Program-made: the position numbers and the translations under genes
Notes under the pieces: model-generated
The model's database searches: none
What the model saw: only the letters and a program-made list of their open reading frames with translations
What the model was told of the DNA's origin: nothing
NCBI GenBank assembly: GCA_944326465.1
Contig: CALVEB010000002.1
Coordinates: 94,569-158,568, forward strand
Source of the DNA: Candidatus Gastranaerophilales bacterium
Lineage (GTDB): Bacteria; Cyanobacteriota; Vampirovibrionia; Gastranaerophilales; Gastranaerophilaceae
Length of the DNA: 64,000 bases
Reading direction: 5' to 3'
Shown here: piece by piece, positions 26,142-34,403 of the stretch
Numbering within the stretch: the first letter of the stretch is position 1
Layout: every line of letters begins with the position of its first letter

Positions 26142-27092
26142 ATGAAAAACAGAATAGGAATAGATGTAGGCGGAACAAACGTAAAAATCGCACTGGTTGA
26201 TGACAAAGGTAAAATAGTTTATTCAAATTCAGTTCCGACGCGTGCGGAAATGGGATATGAATACACAGTAAACAATATCAAACAGGCTATCTATGATCTT
26301 ATGAAAGAAACAAAACTTTCAACAAAAGACATAGAAGGCATTGGATTTGGTTTTCCTGGACAGGTTGATTATAAAGCAGGAATAGTAAGAAATGCTCCGA
26401 ACATTCCTGGCTGGGTAGAAGTACCTATTGCAAAGCTCATTGAGGACGAATTTAAAATCCCGACGCGTGTTGATAACGATGTAAGATGCGCGGCATTAGG
26501 CGAATTAAACTACGGTGCAGGTAAAGGATGTGAAAACCTTATTTGTATAACTGTCGGAACAGGTATCGGATCCGGATTAATTGTCAACGGGAAATTAGTT
26601 CGCGGAGCATCTAATGCAGCAGGCGAAATAGGACATATAAAATTACAAATCCATGACGGCCCTCTTTGCGGCTGTGGTGACACAGGATGTCTTGAAGCGT
26701 TTGCCTCAGGCCCTTCTATTGTTGCAATGGCAGAAGATTATATCCGCGGCGGAAAATCAACAAAATTCCGGGAAATGGCAAGCGGCGGAGATATCTCACC
26801 TTATATTGTATGTGAAGCCGCAAAAGCCGGAGATCCGGTTGCTAAAAGGATTTTCACTATTATGGGTGAATATATCGGTGTTGGACTTGCAAGTGTCGTT
26901 AACTTGCTTAACCCTGAAAAAATCATTATAGGAGGCGGGGTTGCCGATGCTGGCGATATTCTGCTTGAACCTTTAAAAGAAACTCTTAAAAAGCGCGCAA
27001 TGAAAATTGCAGGCTCCGCAGTTGAAGTTGTTCCGGCTCAATTGGGCAACACTGCAGGTGTTATCGGCGCAAGCTTGTTAATTGAAAGTTAG
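26142..27092 (+). CDS. ROK-family glucokinase
   Basis: 316 residues. Phosphorylates glucose (or a related sugar) with ATP at the head of glycolysis. Seen: the phosphate loop IGIDVGGTNVKIALV at residue 5, the catalytic region RVDNDVRCAALGE, the GTGIGSGLIV loop, and the ROK zinc site GPLCGCGDTGCLEAFASG. The ATG at 26142 has AGGGGAAA 5 nt upstream; an earlier in-frame ATG at 26088 lacks one. A repressor role is excluded because there is no N-terminal HTH. Confidence 0.88.
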   Translation: MKNRIGIDVGGTNVKIALVDDKGKIVYSNSVPTRAEMGYEYTVNNIKQAIYDLMKETKLSTKDIEGIGFGFPGQVDYKAGIVRNAPNIPGWVEVPIAKLIEDEFKIPTRVDNDVRCAALGELNYGAGKGCENLICITVGTGIGSGLIVNGKLVRGASNAAGEIGHIKLQIHDGPLCGCGDTGCLEAFASGPSIVAMAEDYIRGGKSTKFREMASGGDISPYIVCEAAKAGDPVAKRIFTIMGEYIGVGLASVVNLLNPEKIIIGGGVADAGDILLEPLKETLKKRAMKIAGSAVEVVPAQLGNTAGVIGASLLIES

Positions 27093-27123
27093 TTTTTTAA
27101 AAAAATTGTGTATTACATGCCTG

Positions 27124-27155
27124 AAACCGGTATTCGCCGGTTTTGGGTTTTATTT
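27124..27155 (+). terminator. terminator between ROK kinase and aminopeptidase
   Basis: AAACCGG/CCGGTTT with a 6-nt loop, then TGGGTTTTATTT. It is short, so readthrough into the aminopeptidase gene is possible. Confidence 0.6.
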
Positions 27156-27169
27156 AAAAAGGAGAAAAT

Positions 27170-28273
27170 ATGAAAACTGTCTGGGATAAATATGCACAGG
27201 TTCTTGTAGACTACTCAACTGATGTTCAAAAAGGCGACACTGTACAAATCCGCGCAACAAGCGCGGAGGCAAAAGAGCTTGTGAAAGCAGTGTACAAAAG
27301 GGTTCTGAAAAAAGGCGGACACCCGATTGTAAGAACATCTATAGTTGATTTAACCGATACATTTATTAAATACGCCACAGATGAACAGCTTGACTATGTC
27401 GACCCTATTACTAAAATGGAATATGAAACCATTGATAAATTTATCTCAATCGGAGCGCCGCTAAACACAAAAAGCATGGCCCGTGCTGATTTAAATAAAC
27501 TATCAAGACGCGGGAAAGCAACCAAACAGTTATCAGAAATTTTGATGTCACGTTCCGCCAAAGGTGAAGCAAGCTGGGTAATCGGCGACTTTCCGACTAA
27601 CGCCCTTGCACAGGAAGCTAAAATGTCACTTGATGAATATACCGAATTTTTAATTAATTCCTGTTATCTAAATTGTGAAGATCCGGTTGCCAAACTTAAA
27701 GAACTGGATATTAAGCAAACTAAATGGGCTGAATATCTTAATAACGTAAAACAAATTCGTATAACGGGTGAAAAAACAGATATTACTTTCAATGTGGAAG
27801 GCCGCCGGTGGATAAGCTGTTCCGGCAAAAATAACTATCCTGACGGTGAAGTATTTACCTCACCTGTTGAGGACGGGATAAACGGAGAGATATATTTTGA
27901 TTTTCCGCAGAATTACCGCGGAAACGAAGCCCACGGTGTTCATCTGTGGATAGAAAACGGGTTAATCGTAAAGGCTGAAGCAGAAAAAGGCGAAGAATTT
28001 TTACTCGCAATGCTTGATATGGATGAAGGTTCAAAAGGTATAGGCGAAATTGCAATCGGTACAAATGATGAGATACAAGAAGTCACGGGGAATATTTTGT
28101 TTGACGAAAAAATCGGGGGCTCAATCCACATGGCTGTCGGGGCCTCATATCCGGAAACCGGCGGCAAGAATGTATCCGGTCTGCACTGGGATTTGATTAA
28201 AAACATGAAAAACGGCGGCAAAATTTATGCTGACGGTATTTTGATATACGAAAACGGTAAAATGTTGATTTAA
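27170..28273 (+). CDS. aminopeptidase, M29 family
   Basis: 367 residues of the thermophilic-type metal aminopeptidase family, which removes N-terminal residues from peptides in the cytoplasm. Seen: the metal-ligand regions NYPDGEVFTSPVE (Glu), GEIAIGTN (Glu), FDEKIGGSIHMAVGASYPE (Glu, His), and SGLHWD (His, Asp). AAGGAG lies 6 nt before the ATG. Confidence 0.9.
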   Translation: MKTVWDKYAQVLVDYSTDVQKGDTVQIRATSAEAKELVKAVYKRVLKKGGHPIVRTSIVDLTDTFIKYATDEQLDYVDPITKMEYETIDKFISIGAPLNTKSMARADLNKLSRRGKATKQLSEILMSRSAKGEASWVIGDFPTNALAQEAKMSLDEYTEFLINSCYLNCEDPVAKLKELDIKQTKWAEYLNNVKQIRITGEKTDITFNVEGRRWISCSGKNNYPDGEVFTSPVEDGINGEIYFDFPQNYRGNEAHGVHLWIENGLIVKAEAEKGEEFLLAMLDMDEGSKGIGEIAIGTNDEIQEVTGNILFDEKIGGSIHMAVGASYPETGGKNVSGLHWDLIKNMKNGGKIYADGILIYENGKMLI

Positions 28274-28303
28274 ATATCTTAAAACATTTCCTAATAAAAA
28301 CAT

Positions 28304-28344
28304 ACACATCCGGAGGATCACCGCCATTTCCTTACCGGATGTGT
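28304..28344 (-). terminator. inverted repeat, probable terminator of the pilin-like gene
   Basis: ACACATCCGG/CCGGATGTGT, 10-bp perfect arms with a 21-nt loop. On the minus strand the second arm is followed by ATGTTTTTATT, so it can end the pilin-like transcript, 40 bp after its stop. Confidence 0.55.
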
Positions 28345-28383
28345 ACTACTATATATATTATATAGAAAGGAGATTTAAATACA

Positions 28384-29073
28384 TTAATAATAACTTATTG
28401 TATAATTATCACGCATAACCCGTGCTGTACATGCCAGTCCTAAACCTGCTGTATTACAATTATACGTAGAATCTTCACCGGCCGGAACTATTGTTTCGCC
28501 GCGGAGGACAAACGCAAAAATATCTGTTCCGATACGATTAGGTCTTTTGTCGCCGTTTACATCAACTATAAAGACAACTGATGTGCCGTCAACCTTTACA
28601 CCGAATTCGTCCTCTATAACCGCCTGAGAAAATACATTCACAAGAACATTCATTCCGTCTGTCAGAGTAAACATATACTGATAAGGTTCTGTTGATGTTA
28701 AATATACTCTGCCGCTTAAATATGTTGTAGGGTATTTCCAGCAGCCGGCCTGATTGGAACATTCTCTTAACACTTGAAAATATGGTTTATAATATTTATA
28801 TGCCTTTGCCGCTGATTCATAGTCATATTCTTTTAAATCCCAGTATATAGGAGACATATTATCATTGACAACAAGCTGGGTTACCTGTGAAAGGGAATTT
28901 TGTATCTTTCTCAGGGCAACCATATTTTTGGTTTCATCTATTTTACTTACAATACTTGTAATAAGTAATGCCGCAATTGTTGCTACAACTCCGAGCGTGA
29001 CTATTAATTCAGGCATAGACAATCCTGATTTTGCAGACTTTTTCTCAAAATCTCTTCCGGCGTTTACATACAT
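28384..29073 (-). CDS. type IV pilin-like / pseudopilin protein
   Basis: 229 residues. A short basic leader ends in KSAKSG, followed by LSMPELIVTLGVVATIAALL: the class III prepilin signal with Gly at -1 and Glu at +5. The signal is cut by PilD-type prepilin peptidase and the helix packs into a pilus or pseudopilus. The C-terminal part has Cys pairs (CSNQAGCWK; CNTAGLGLAC) and FIVDVNGDKRPNRIGTDIFAF, as in minor pilins and Gspecies-like pseudopilins. The ATG at 29073 has AGGAG 8 nt upstream. No assembly genes adjoin. Confidence 0.82.
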   Translation of the reverse strand: MYVNAGRDFEKKSAKSGLSMPELIVTLGVVATIAALLITSIVSKIDETKNMVALRKIQNSLSQVTQLVVNDNMSPIYWDLKEYDYESAAKAYKYYKPYFQVLRECSNQAGCWKYPTTYLSGRVYLTSTEPYQYMFTLTDGMNVLVNVFSQAVIEDEFGVKVDGTSVVFIVDVNGDKRPNRIGTDIFAFVLRGETIVPAGEDSTYNCNTAGLGLACTARVMRDNYTISYY

Positions 29074-29206
29074 CAATATAACTCCTGAATTATTAAATTG
29101 CTCAAAGTATAAATATATAGCGTATGTTCTATATATTCCCATAATTTACAATTTTTAAACATAAAATTAAAAAATTGGTACAATCAGATGACTTTATCTC
29201 CTGTTT

Positions 29207-29225
29207 GTCATACATTTAATGTATG
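29207..29225 (+). promoter_or_regulatory. palindrome over the bioF start codon
   Basis: CATACAT-TTA-ATGTATG overlaps the bioF ATG (29223). A TACATT (29211-29216) 6 nt before the ATG and ATGACT 17 bp further up could be the -10 and -35 of a leaderless promoter; there is no ribosome site. The palindrome would be well placed as an operator. Confidence 0.35.
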
Positions 29226-30353
29226 TTTGAAAACTATACCGAAATATTAAAAAATCTTGAAATGGCAGCCCATCTTAGAAAGATACAGGATTTTACGGCA
29301 AAAGATGAAAAATACATCTACATAGCCGGCAAAAAACTTTTAAATTTATCCTCTAATAATTATCTGGGACTTGCCGATAATAAAAGAGTTAGTGAACAAT
29401 TTTTACAGACAGCAGGGGCAAAATATTCATTCGGAAGCGCATCTGCAAGACTTTTGACAGGAACTTTGCCTGTATACAAGGAATTAGAAACTCTTATCTG
29501 TGAACTTTTTCAAACAGAAGGAACATTGCTTTTTAATAGCGGCTATCATGCCAATGTCGGGGTTAACAGTTCTCTGGCGCAGAAAGGCGATGTTATTTTT
29601 TCAGATAAACTTAACCATGCCAGCATAATTGACGGTATGCAGCTTTCACAGGGAAAATTTTTCCGATATCCGCATAATGATATGGAAGCATTAGAAAAAT
29701 TACTTAAACGTGAGCGGAAGAATTTTAGAGATGCGGTTATTGTGTCAGAAAGTGTTTTCAGTATGGACGGTGATATAGCTGATATTGAAAAACTTGTTGA
29801 ATTAAAAAACAGGTATAACTGTATGCTTGTTCTGGATGAAGCGCATGCTTTCGGAGTATTCGGGAAAAAAGGACTGGGTGTTTGTGAAACTCTCGGGATT
29901 ATTGATCAAATAGATTTAATAGTCGGGACTTTCGGTAAAGCAATAGGATCAGTCGGGGCGTTTGCAACCGGAAAAAAAGTTTTGATAGATTACTTGATTA
30001 ACAAGGCAAGATCTTTTATTTTTTCAACTTCGCTCCCGCCTGTTAACATAGCTTTTTCAAAATGGATTATAGAAAATGAATTGCCGAAAACGTACTTAAA
30101 ACGGCAAAAAATGCTGGAACTGGGCAAAAAGTTTAATAGTCAAAGTCATATTATACCGGTGATTATAGGCGAAAATGACAAAACTGTTGCGATGTGCGAT
30201 ATCTTGTATCAAAACGGATATTTTACACTTCCTATCCGTCCGCCGACCGTACCTGTAGGAACTTCAAGAATAAGAATTTCTTTGACAACTGAAATTGAAG
30301 AAAAAGATATGAATAAACTTCGGGAGATTTTAAAATGCAATATTACTGGTTAA
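29223..30353 (+). CDS. bioF: 8-amino-7-oxononanoate synthase
   Basis: PLP enzyme condensing pimeloyl-ACP/CoA with alanine in biotin synthesis. Seen: SNNYLGLAD near the N-terminus, GSASARLLTGT, the PLP Asp/His region LDEAHAFGVFG, and the Schiff-base Lys in VGTFGKAIGSVG. 376 residues. A relative (Kbl or serine palmitoyltransferase) is possible by fold, but the next two genes are bioG and bioC, which settles biotin. It overlaps bioG by 19 bp. Confidence 0.92.
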   Translation: MFENYTEILKNLEMAAHLRKIQDFTAKDEKYIYIAGKKLLNLSSNNYLGLADNKRVSEQFLQTAGAKYSFGSASARLLTGTLPVYKELETLICELFQTEGTLLFNSGYHANVGVNSSLAQKGDVIFSDKLNHASIIDGMQLSQGKFFRYPHNDMEALEKLLKRERKNFRDAVIVSESVFSMDGDIADIEKLVELKNRYNCMLVLDEAHAFGVFGKKGLGVCETLGIIDQIDLIVGTFGKAIGSVGAFATGKKVLIDYLINKARSFIFSTSLPPVNIAFSKWIIENELPKTYLKRQKMLELGKKFNSQSHIIPVIIGENDKTVAMCDILYQNGYFTLPIRPPTVPVGTSRIRISLTTEIEEKDMNKLREILKCNITG

Positions 30354-30997
30354 ATAAAAATAACAACGAAAATTTAATAATCTTTTTCGGCGGCTGGAGC
30401 TTTGATTATAAACCGTTTGAATTTCTAAAATGCGGCAATAATGATGTATTGATGTTTTATGATTATACAGAGCCTTTGCTGCCGGAGAATATATTTGACG
30501 AAAAGGCTTACAAAAATATCCGGCTTGTAAGTTGGTCAATGGGGGTTTTTATCGCATATTACTTAAGAGATAAACTTCCGGAGTTTAGTTACAAGCTGGC
30601 TGTGAACGGAACGCCTTTCCCTGTTGACAACACCCGCGGAATTCCGGAACGCACTTTTAATCTAACTTTGCAGTATGCAGAAACAGGTTTGCAGGGAAAA
30701 TTTTACAAGAATGTATTTGCAAACGAAGATTTTCTCGCAAAATACCTACAAACACCTGTAGAACGTTCTATTCCGGAGCGTGTTGCAGAGTTGGAAAGTC
30801 TTGATAAATTTATAAAATCAAAGCAGCTTAGTTATGACGGCAAGTATTATGACCGTGCAATAGTCGGCATGCAGGACAAAATAATACCTTCCAAAAACCA
30901 GATTAACTGCTGGAACGATATTGCTGTGAAACTTGAGTGCGGGCATTTTCCGTTTTATAATTTTAATAGCTGGGATGAAATATTACAATGCAGGTAA
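30335..30997 (+). CDS. bioG: pimeloyl-ACP methyl ester carboxylesterase BioG
   Basis: 220-residue alpha/beta hydrolase of the BioG (DUF452) type that frees pimeloyl-ACP from its methyl ester, doing the job of BioH. Seen: IIFFGGWSFDYKPFE near the N-terminus, the nucleophile elbow SWSMGVF (Ser), and a C-terminal His in LECGHFPF. It overlaps bioF by 19 bp and bioC by 10 bp, so translational coupling is likely. Confidence 0.9.
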   Translation: MQYYWLNKNNNENLIIFFGGWSFDYKPFEFLKCGNNDVLMFYDYTEPLLPENIFDEKAYKNIRLVSWSMGVFIAYYLRDKLPEFSYKLAVNGTPFPVDNTRGIPERTFNLTLQYAETGLQGKFYKNVFANEDFLAKYLQTPVERSIPERVAELESLDKFIKSKQLSYDGKYYDRAIVGMQDKIIPSKNQINCWNDIAVKLECGHFPFYNFNSWDEILQCR

Positions 30998-31725
30998 ATC
31001 CGAAAACAGTAAAAAAACAGTTTGAAAAAAATATGGACAAATACGATTCTAACGCCTTTGTCCAGCTTGAACTTGCAAAAAAACTTATTGATGAATTGTC
31101 CGTTTACAGAACTGACTTTGACCGTGTTCTTGAACAGGGCTGCGGCACAGGAATATTAAGCCGGCTGATTAAAGAAAAAATTTCATACAGGCAATATTTT
31201 GCAAACGATATCGTTGAAAAATCAAAAAATTATCTGGATAAAATTTTGCCCGAATACACATTTATTTGCGGAAATGCACAAAAAATCAAACCTCCTGTCA
31301 AAGCGGACTTAATAATTTCAAATGCAATGTTTCAATGGTTTACTTCACCGGAAAAGAGTTTTGAGCATTTTAAAGGTATTTTAGAAAAAAATGGTGTGCT
31401 TGCATTTACAACCTTTACACCTGAAAATTTTTGTGAAATCCGTCGCATTACAGGATTATCGCTGGATTATAAAACTAAAGCAGACATTACAGCCGCACTT
31501 GAAAAAGATTATCAAATATTGCATATAGAAGAGTATCGGAGGGTTTTGAATTTTAACAATCCGCTTGAACTCCTTGCGCACATGAAAAATACCGGTGTAA
31601 ATTCACTTTCTGCAAAAAAATTAAGTTTTAAAGAAGTAAAAGATTTTTGTGATAAATATCTTGAACTTTATCCTGATATAAGATTAACTTATGCCGCGCT
31701 AATTGTTATTGCCGGATTAAAATAA
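30988..31725 (+). CDS. bioC: malonyl-ACP O-methyltransferase BioC
   Basis: 245 residues. Methylates the malonyl thioester to start pimeloyl synthesis on the fatty-acid enzymes. Seen: the N-terminal VKKQFEKNMDKYDSNAFVQ typical of BioC, SAM motif I VLEQGCGTGILSRL, and SNAMFQWFTSPEKSF. The bioA, bioB and bioD genes for the later steps are not in the window. Confidence 0.92.
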   Translation: MQVNPKTVKKQFEKNMDKYDSNAFVQLELAKKLIDELSVYRTDFDRVLEQGCGTGILSRLIKEKISYRQYFANDIVEKSKNYLDKILPEYTFICGNAQKIKPPVKADLIISNAMFQWFTSPEKSFEHFKGILEKNGVLAFTTFTPENFCEIRRITGLSLDYKTKADITAALEKDYQILHIEEYRRVLNFNNPLELLAHMKNTGVNSLSAKKLSFKEVKDFCDKYLELYPDIRLTYAALIVIAGLK

Positions 31726-31734
31726 ATTGATTTT

Positions 31735-31743
31735 TGATATAAT
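31735..31743 (+). promoter_or_regulatory. extended -10 promoter of hemW, leaderless geometry
   Basis: TGATATAAT, a perfect extended -10 whose TATAAT ends 6 nt before the hemW ATG; no ribosome site. Confidence 0.65.
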
Positions 31744-31749
31744 AAAAAT

Positions 31750-32838
31750 ATGGCACAGAATGTTTATATTCATATACCTTTTTGCAGACAAAAGTGCAGA
31801 TATTGCTCTTTTGTGTCATATCCTGAATTAGATAAAAAAGAACAATACCTGTCAGCGCTAAAAAAAGAAATCAAACCCAGATACAGGCATGAGGTGTTGA
31901 AAACATTATACTTTGGCGGCGGAACTCCGTCTTTATTAAAGGCATCTGAAATTGCTGATTTGACAGGGCTTTTTTGTATAGATAAAAATACTGAGATTAC
32001 AGTGGAATTAAATCCTGAATCTGTAACATTTGAATATTTATGTGAATTGAAATCAGCGGGTGTCAATCGGCTAAGTATCGGCTGCCAGACTTTTGATGAT
32101 GAAAAACTTGCGTTTATTGGACGAAAACACGCAGCCGCGGATGTAATTAGGGTTGTAAATGCAGCGTATGAGACCGGATTTGAGAATGTCAGCCTTGATT
32201 TTATTTACGGACTGCCCCAACAAACAGTTGAAGGATTTGAAAGTGATCTGTTGAAAGCAGTTTCGCTCGGTGTTCAGCATATTTCACTTTACGGGTTAAA
32301 AATAGAGGAGGGGTGTTATTTTGCCTCTCAGCGGCCTGTAAATCTGCCTGATCAGGATTTGCAGGCAGATATGTATTTAAAAGCAATCGATATCTTGAAA
32401 TCAAACGGATACGAACATTATGAGGTGAGTAATTTTGCAAAGCCCGGATTTTATTCCCGTCATAATCTGAATTACTGGGATAATAATTCGTATTATGGTT
32501 TTGGTATTGCCGCGCACGGCTATATTGACGGCGTCAGATATTCTAACTTTGAAAATTTCAACGATTATTTTAAGACTCCTGACAGGCATGGGGCAGAACA
32601 TTTTGAAACAGAAGAAGAAATTCTGGAGGAAGAAATTTTTCTTGGGTTTAGAAAAATGGCGGGGATTTCAGTAGAGGAGATTAATAAAAAATTCGCAATA
32701 GATTTTGAAAAAAAATACGCTGCTGTATTGAAAAAATACCTTGTAAGCGGACATATTATAAAAGAAAACGGGAGGTTAAAATTGACAGATCAAGGTATTC
32801 TTGTGAGTAATATTATTTTGTCAGAATTTATGGAATAG
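31750..32838 (+). CDS. hemW: radical SAM protein HemW (coproporphyrinogen III oxidase-like)
   Basis: 362 residues. The radical-SAM cluster motif is CRQKCRYC (CxxxCxxC) near residue 12, with HIPFC before it; the family's GGGTPSLL, GCQTFDDEKL, SLDFIYGLPQQT and LNYWDNNSYYGFGIAAHG follow. The last is the HemW mark (HNxxYW replaced in HemN). HemW acts as a heme chaperone rather than the true HemN oxidase; which applies here needs biochemistry. Confidence 0.88.
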   Translation: MAQNVYIHIPFCRQKCRYCSFVSYPELDKKEQYLSALKKEIKPRYRHEVLKTLYFGGGTPSLLKASEIADLTGLFCIDKNTEITVELNPESVTFEYLCELKSAGVNRLSIGCQTFDDEKLAFIGRKHAAADVIRVVNAAYETGFENVSLDFIYGLPQQTVEGFESDLLKAVSLGVQHISLYGLKIEEGCYFASQRPVNLPDQDLQADMYLKAIDILKSNGYEHYEVSNFAKPGFYSRHNLNYWDNNSYYGFGIAAHGYIDGVRYSNFENFNDYFKTPDRHGAEHFETEEEILEEEIFLGFRKMAGISVEEINKKFAIDFEKKYAAVLKKYLVSGHIIKENGRLKLTDQGILVSNIILSEFME

Positions 32839-32842
32839 AAAA

Positions 32843-32865
32843 GGCGCCGGCTTGCTGCCGGCGCC
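32843..32865. terminator. bidirectional terminator between hemW and the F-x-G gene
   Basis: GGCGCCGGC/GCCGGCGCC, 9-bp GC-only perfect stem with a 5-nt loop between converging genes. TTTT follows on the minus strand. Confidence 0.75.
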
Positions 32866-32901
32866 TCTATAAAATTATTTATCTTTTTAACTGTTTTTTA
32901 T

Positions 32902-33309
32902 TTATTCGGCAATTTCATCAATATCGATATCTATACCATCGTCTTTGCCGCGGAGTTTGTTTATTTTGCTTGAACACCAGCCAACAACGTTGTCGTAAGC
33001 GTCTGCAACACCTTTACCAATTTTAGAAATGAAGTTTTTAGTATGTTCTACAAATCCTTTAGGAGCCTCAATAATTTCAGGTAATTTACCTTTTTTAGCA
33101 GCGACACCAAGACCTATTGCAGCAGCTGCAAGTACACCGACTGTCCATAATACGGCTTTTAATCCAGTACGTTTTTTCTCAGGTTTTTCAAATTTATCAG
33201 CCGGCATTTCAGGCGCTGCAGCCTGCGGCTGTTGAGTTTGAGAAAATTTACCTTCACGTTCAAGAATAGGATTACCTTTAAAATTTACACCAGATACGGA
33301 ATTTAACAT
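32902..33309 (-). CDS. small F-x-G membrane protein
   Basis: 135 residues from the ATG at 33309, which has AGGAGG 7 nt upstream. Begins MLNSVSGVNFKGNPILE, then a Pro/Gln/Ala/Lys-rich linker, one membrane helix (AVLWTVGVLAAAAIGLGVA, residues about 55-75), a basic amphipathic stretch, and an acidic tail (DDGIDIDIDEIAE). The same N-terminal motif is seen in the proteins at 12622, 13735 and 22644-25897. Function unknown; a single-pass envelope protein on inference. Confidence 0.75.
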   Translation of the reverse strand: MLNSVSGVNFKGNPILEREGKFSQTQQPQAAAPEMPADKFEKPEKKRTGLKAVLWTVGVLAAAAIGLGVAAKKGKLPEIIEAPKGFVEHTKNFISKIGKGVADAYDNVVGWCSSKINKLRGKDDGIDIDIDEIAE

Positions 33310-33475
33310 AAAAAACCTCCTAATTTCTACACCAATGGATATCAATATAAAACACCTGATAGTTTTATTTTGACTAAAAAAAGTTTTGTTTTCAATATTT
33401 GTAACAAAAGTTTACATTGTTTTTGGAATATTTTTTATCCCCGTGTCATCTATATCAGTAAGGAGAAATTTAAAA

Positions 33476-34369
33476 ATGGATTCACAGCAAGATATTTTAA
33501 TATATATTGACGAAAATGATAAATCAGAAGCGCGCGCTATTGCAAAAACTTTTGCTGATAATAACGTAAAAAATCGTGCTTATTTCAATATATTAGGCGC
33601 CCGCCTTGCAGGAAAATATCTGGCAAGTGAAGGCATTGCTATGTCTCCTGTGGATAATCTGCATAACATAAGAAAAGTGCTGGAAGAAGTGGATATCGCC
33701 GATGTTATTCTCCCCAAAACTCATATTGATGTTCGGGTGATTTTTGATGACAGGTATATTTTCATCCCTAAATCTCACTTTGAACTGAACATTTTACCGC
33801 ATATATATTTTATTTTTTTAATGGCTAAAGATCAATCTCACGTTAAATTTCTGGGATTTGTTGAGCCGGCAGCAATAAATCAGGAATTACAAAATGATGA
33901 GTACTATTTTATTACAAAAGAAAAACTCCAGACGCCGGAAAAATTGAATTTTTATCTTGATAATGCTAAAATGTTTACAAGAACAGAGCTTTCACAAGAA
34001 GAATTACAAAATTTTGAAGAGAGCATTATTGATATGACTGACAATGATATTGGATTACTGGAGAAGAAAATATTATTGAAAGTCTTAACAAAAAATCAGG
34101 AATTAAGAAATAAATTTATTGAATTTGAAAATTTTGAATTAATATCCTACCGTGTGGCAAATGAATATGACCTTAATGAGACGGAAAATACAAAAATTCT
34201 GCCATCCGGTGAAGAAAAAACAGACACAATTCAGCAGGATGAATTTGAAGTTTTTGAAAATACCGATGATTTTTTCGAAAATCTATCTCAAACGGAGGAT
34301 GTAAAATCTGAAAATCTGTATAATGATATAGATGGAGAAATGTCTCCCGGGACAGAAAATAACAACTAA
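33476..34369 (+). CDS. hypothetical protein upstream of acidic TonB-C-like gene
   Basis: 297 residues, acidic, no signal or membrane segment. The N-terminal 130 residues have an alternating strand-helix pattern (DILIYIDENDK, DVILPKTHIDVRVIFDDRYIFIPKSHFEL) that could be a Rossmann-like or receiver-like fold; the C-terminal third is rich in Glu/Asp/Asn. AAGGAG lies 8 nt before the ATG at 33476. It lies 34 bp before the next gene in the same direction. No family recognised. Confidence 0.7.
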   Translation: MDSQQDILIYIDENDKSEARAIAKTFADNNVKNRAYFNILGARLAGKYLASEGIAMSPVDNLHNIRKVLEEVDIADVILPKTHIDVRVIFDDRYIFIPKSHFELNILPHIYFIFLMAKDQSHVKFLGFVEPAAINQELQNDEYYFITKEKLQTPEKLNFYLDNAKMFTRTELSQEELQNFEESIIDMTDNDIGLLEKKILLKVLTKNQELRNKFIEFENFELISYRVANEYDLNETENTKILPSGEEKTDTIQQDEFEVFENTDDFFENLSQTEDVKSENLYNDIDGEMSPGTENNN

Positions 34370-34403
34370 TACTGCACTTGTAACAATGTAAGGGGAATCC
34401 GTG

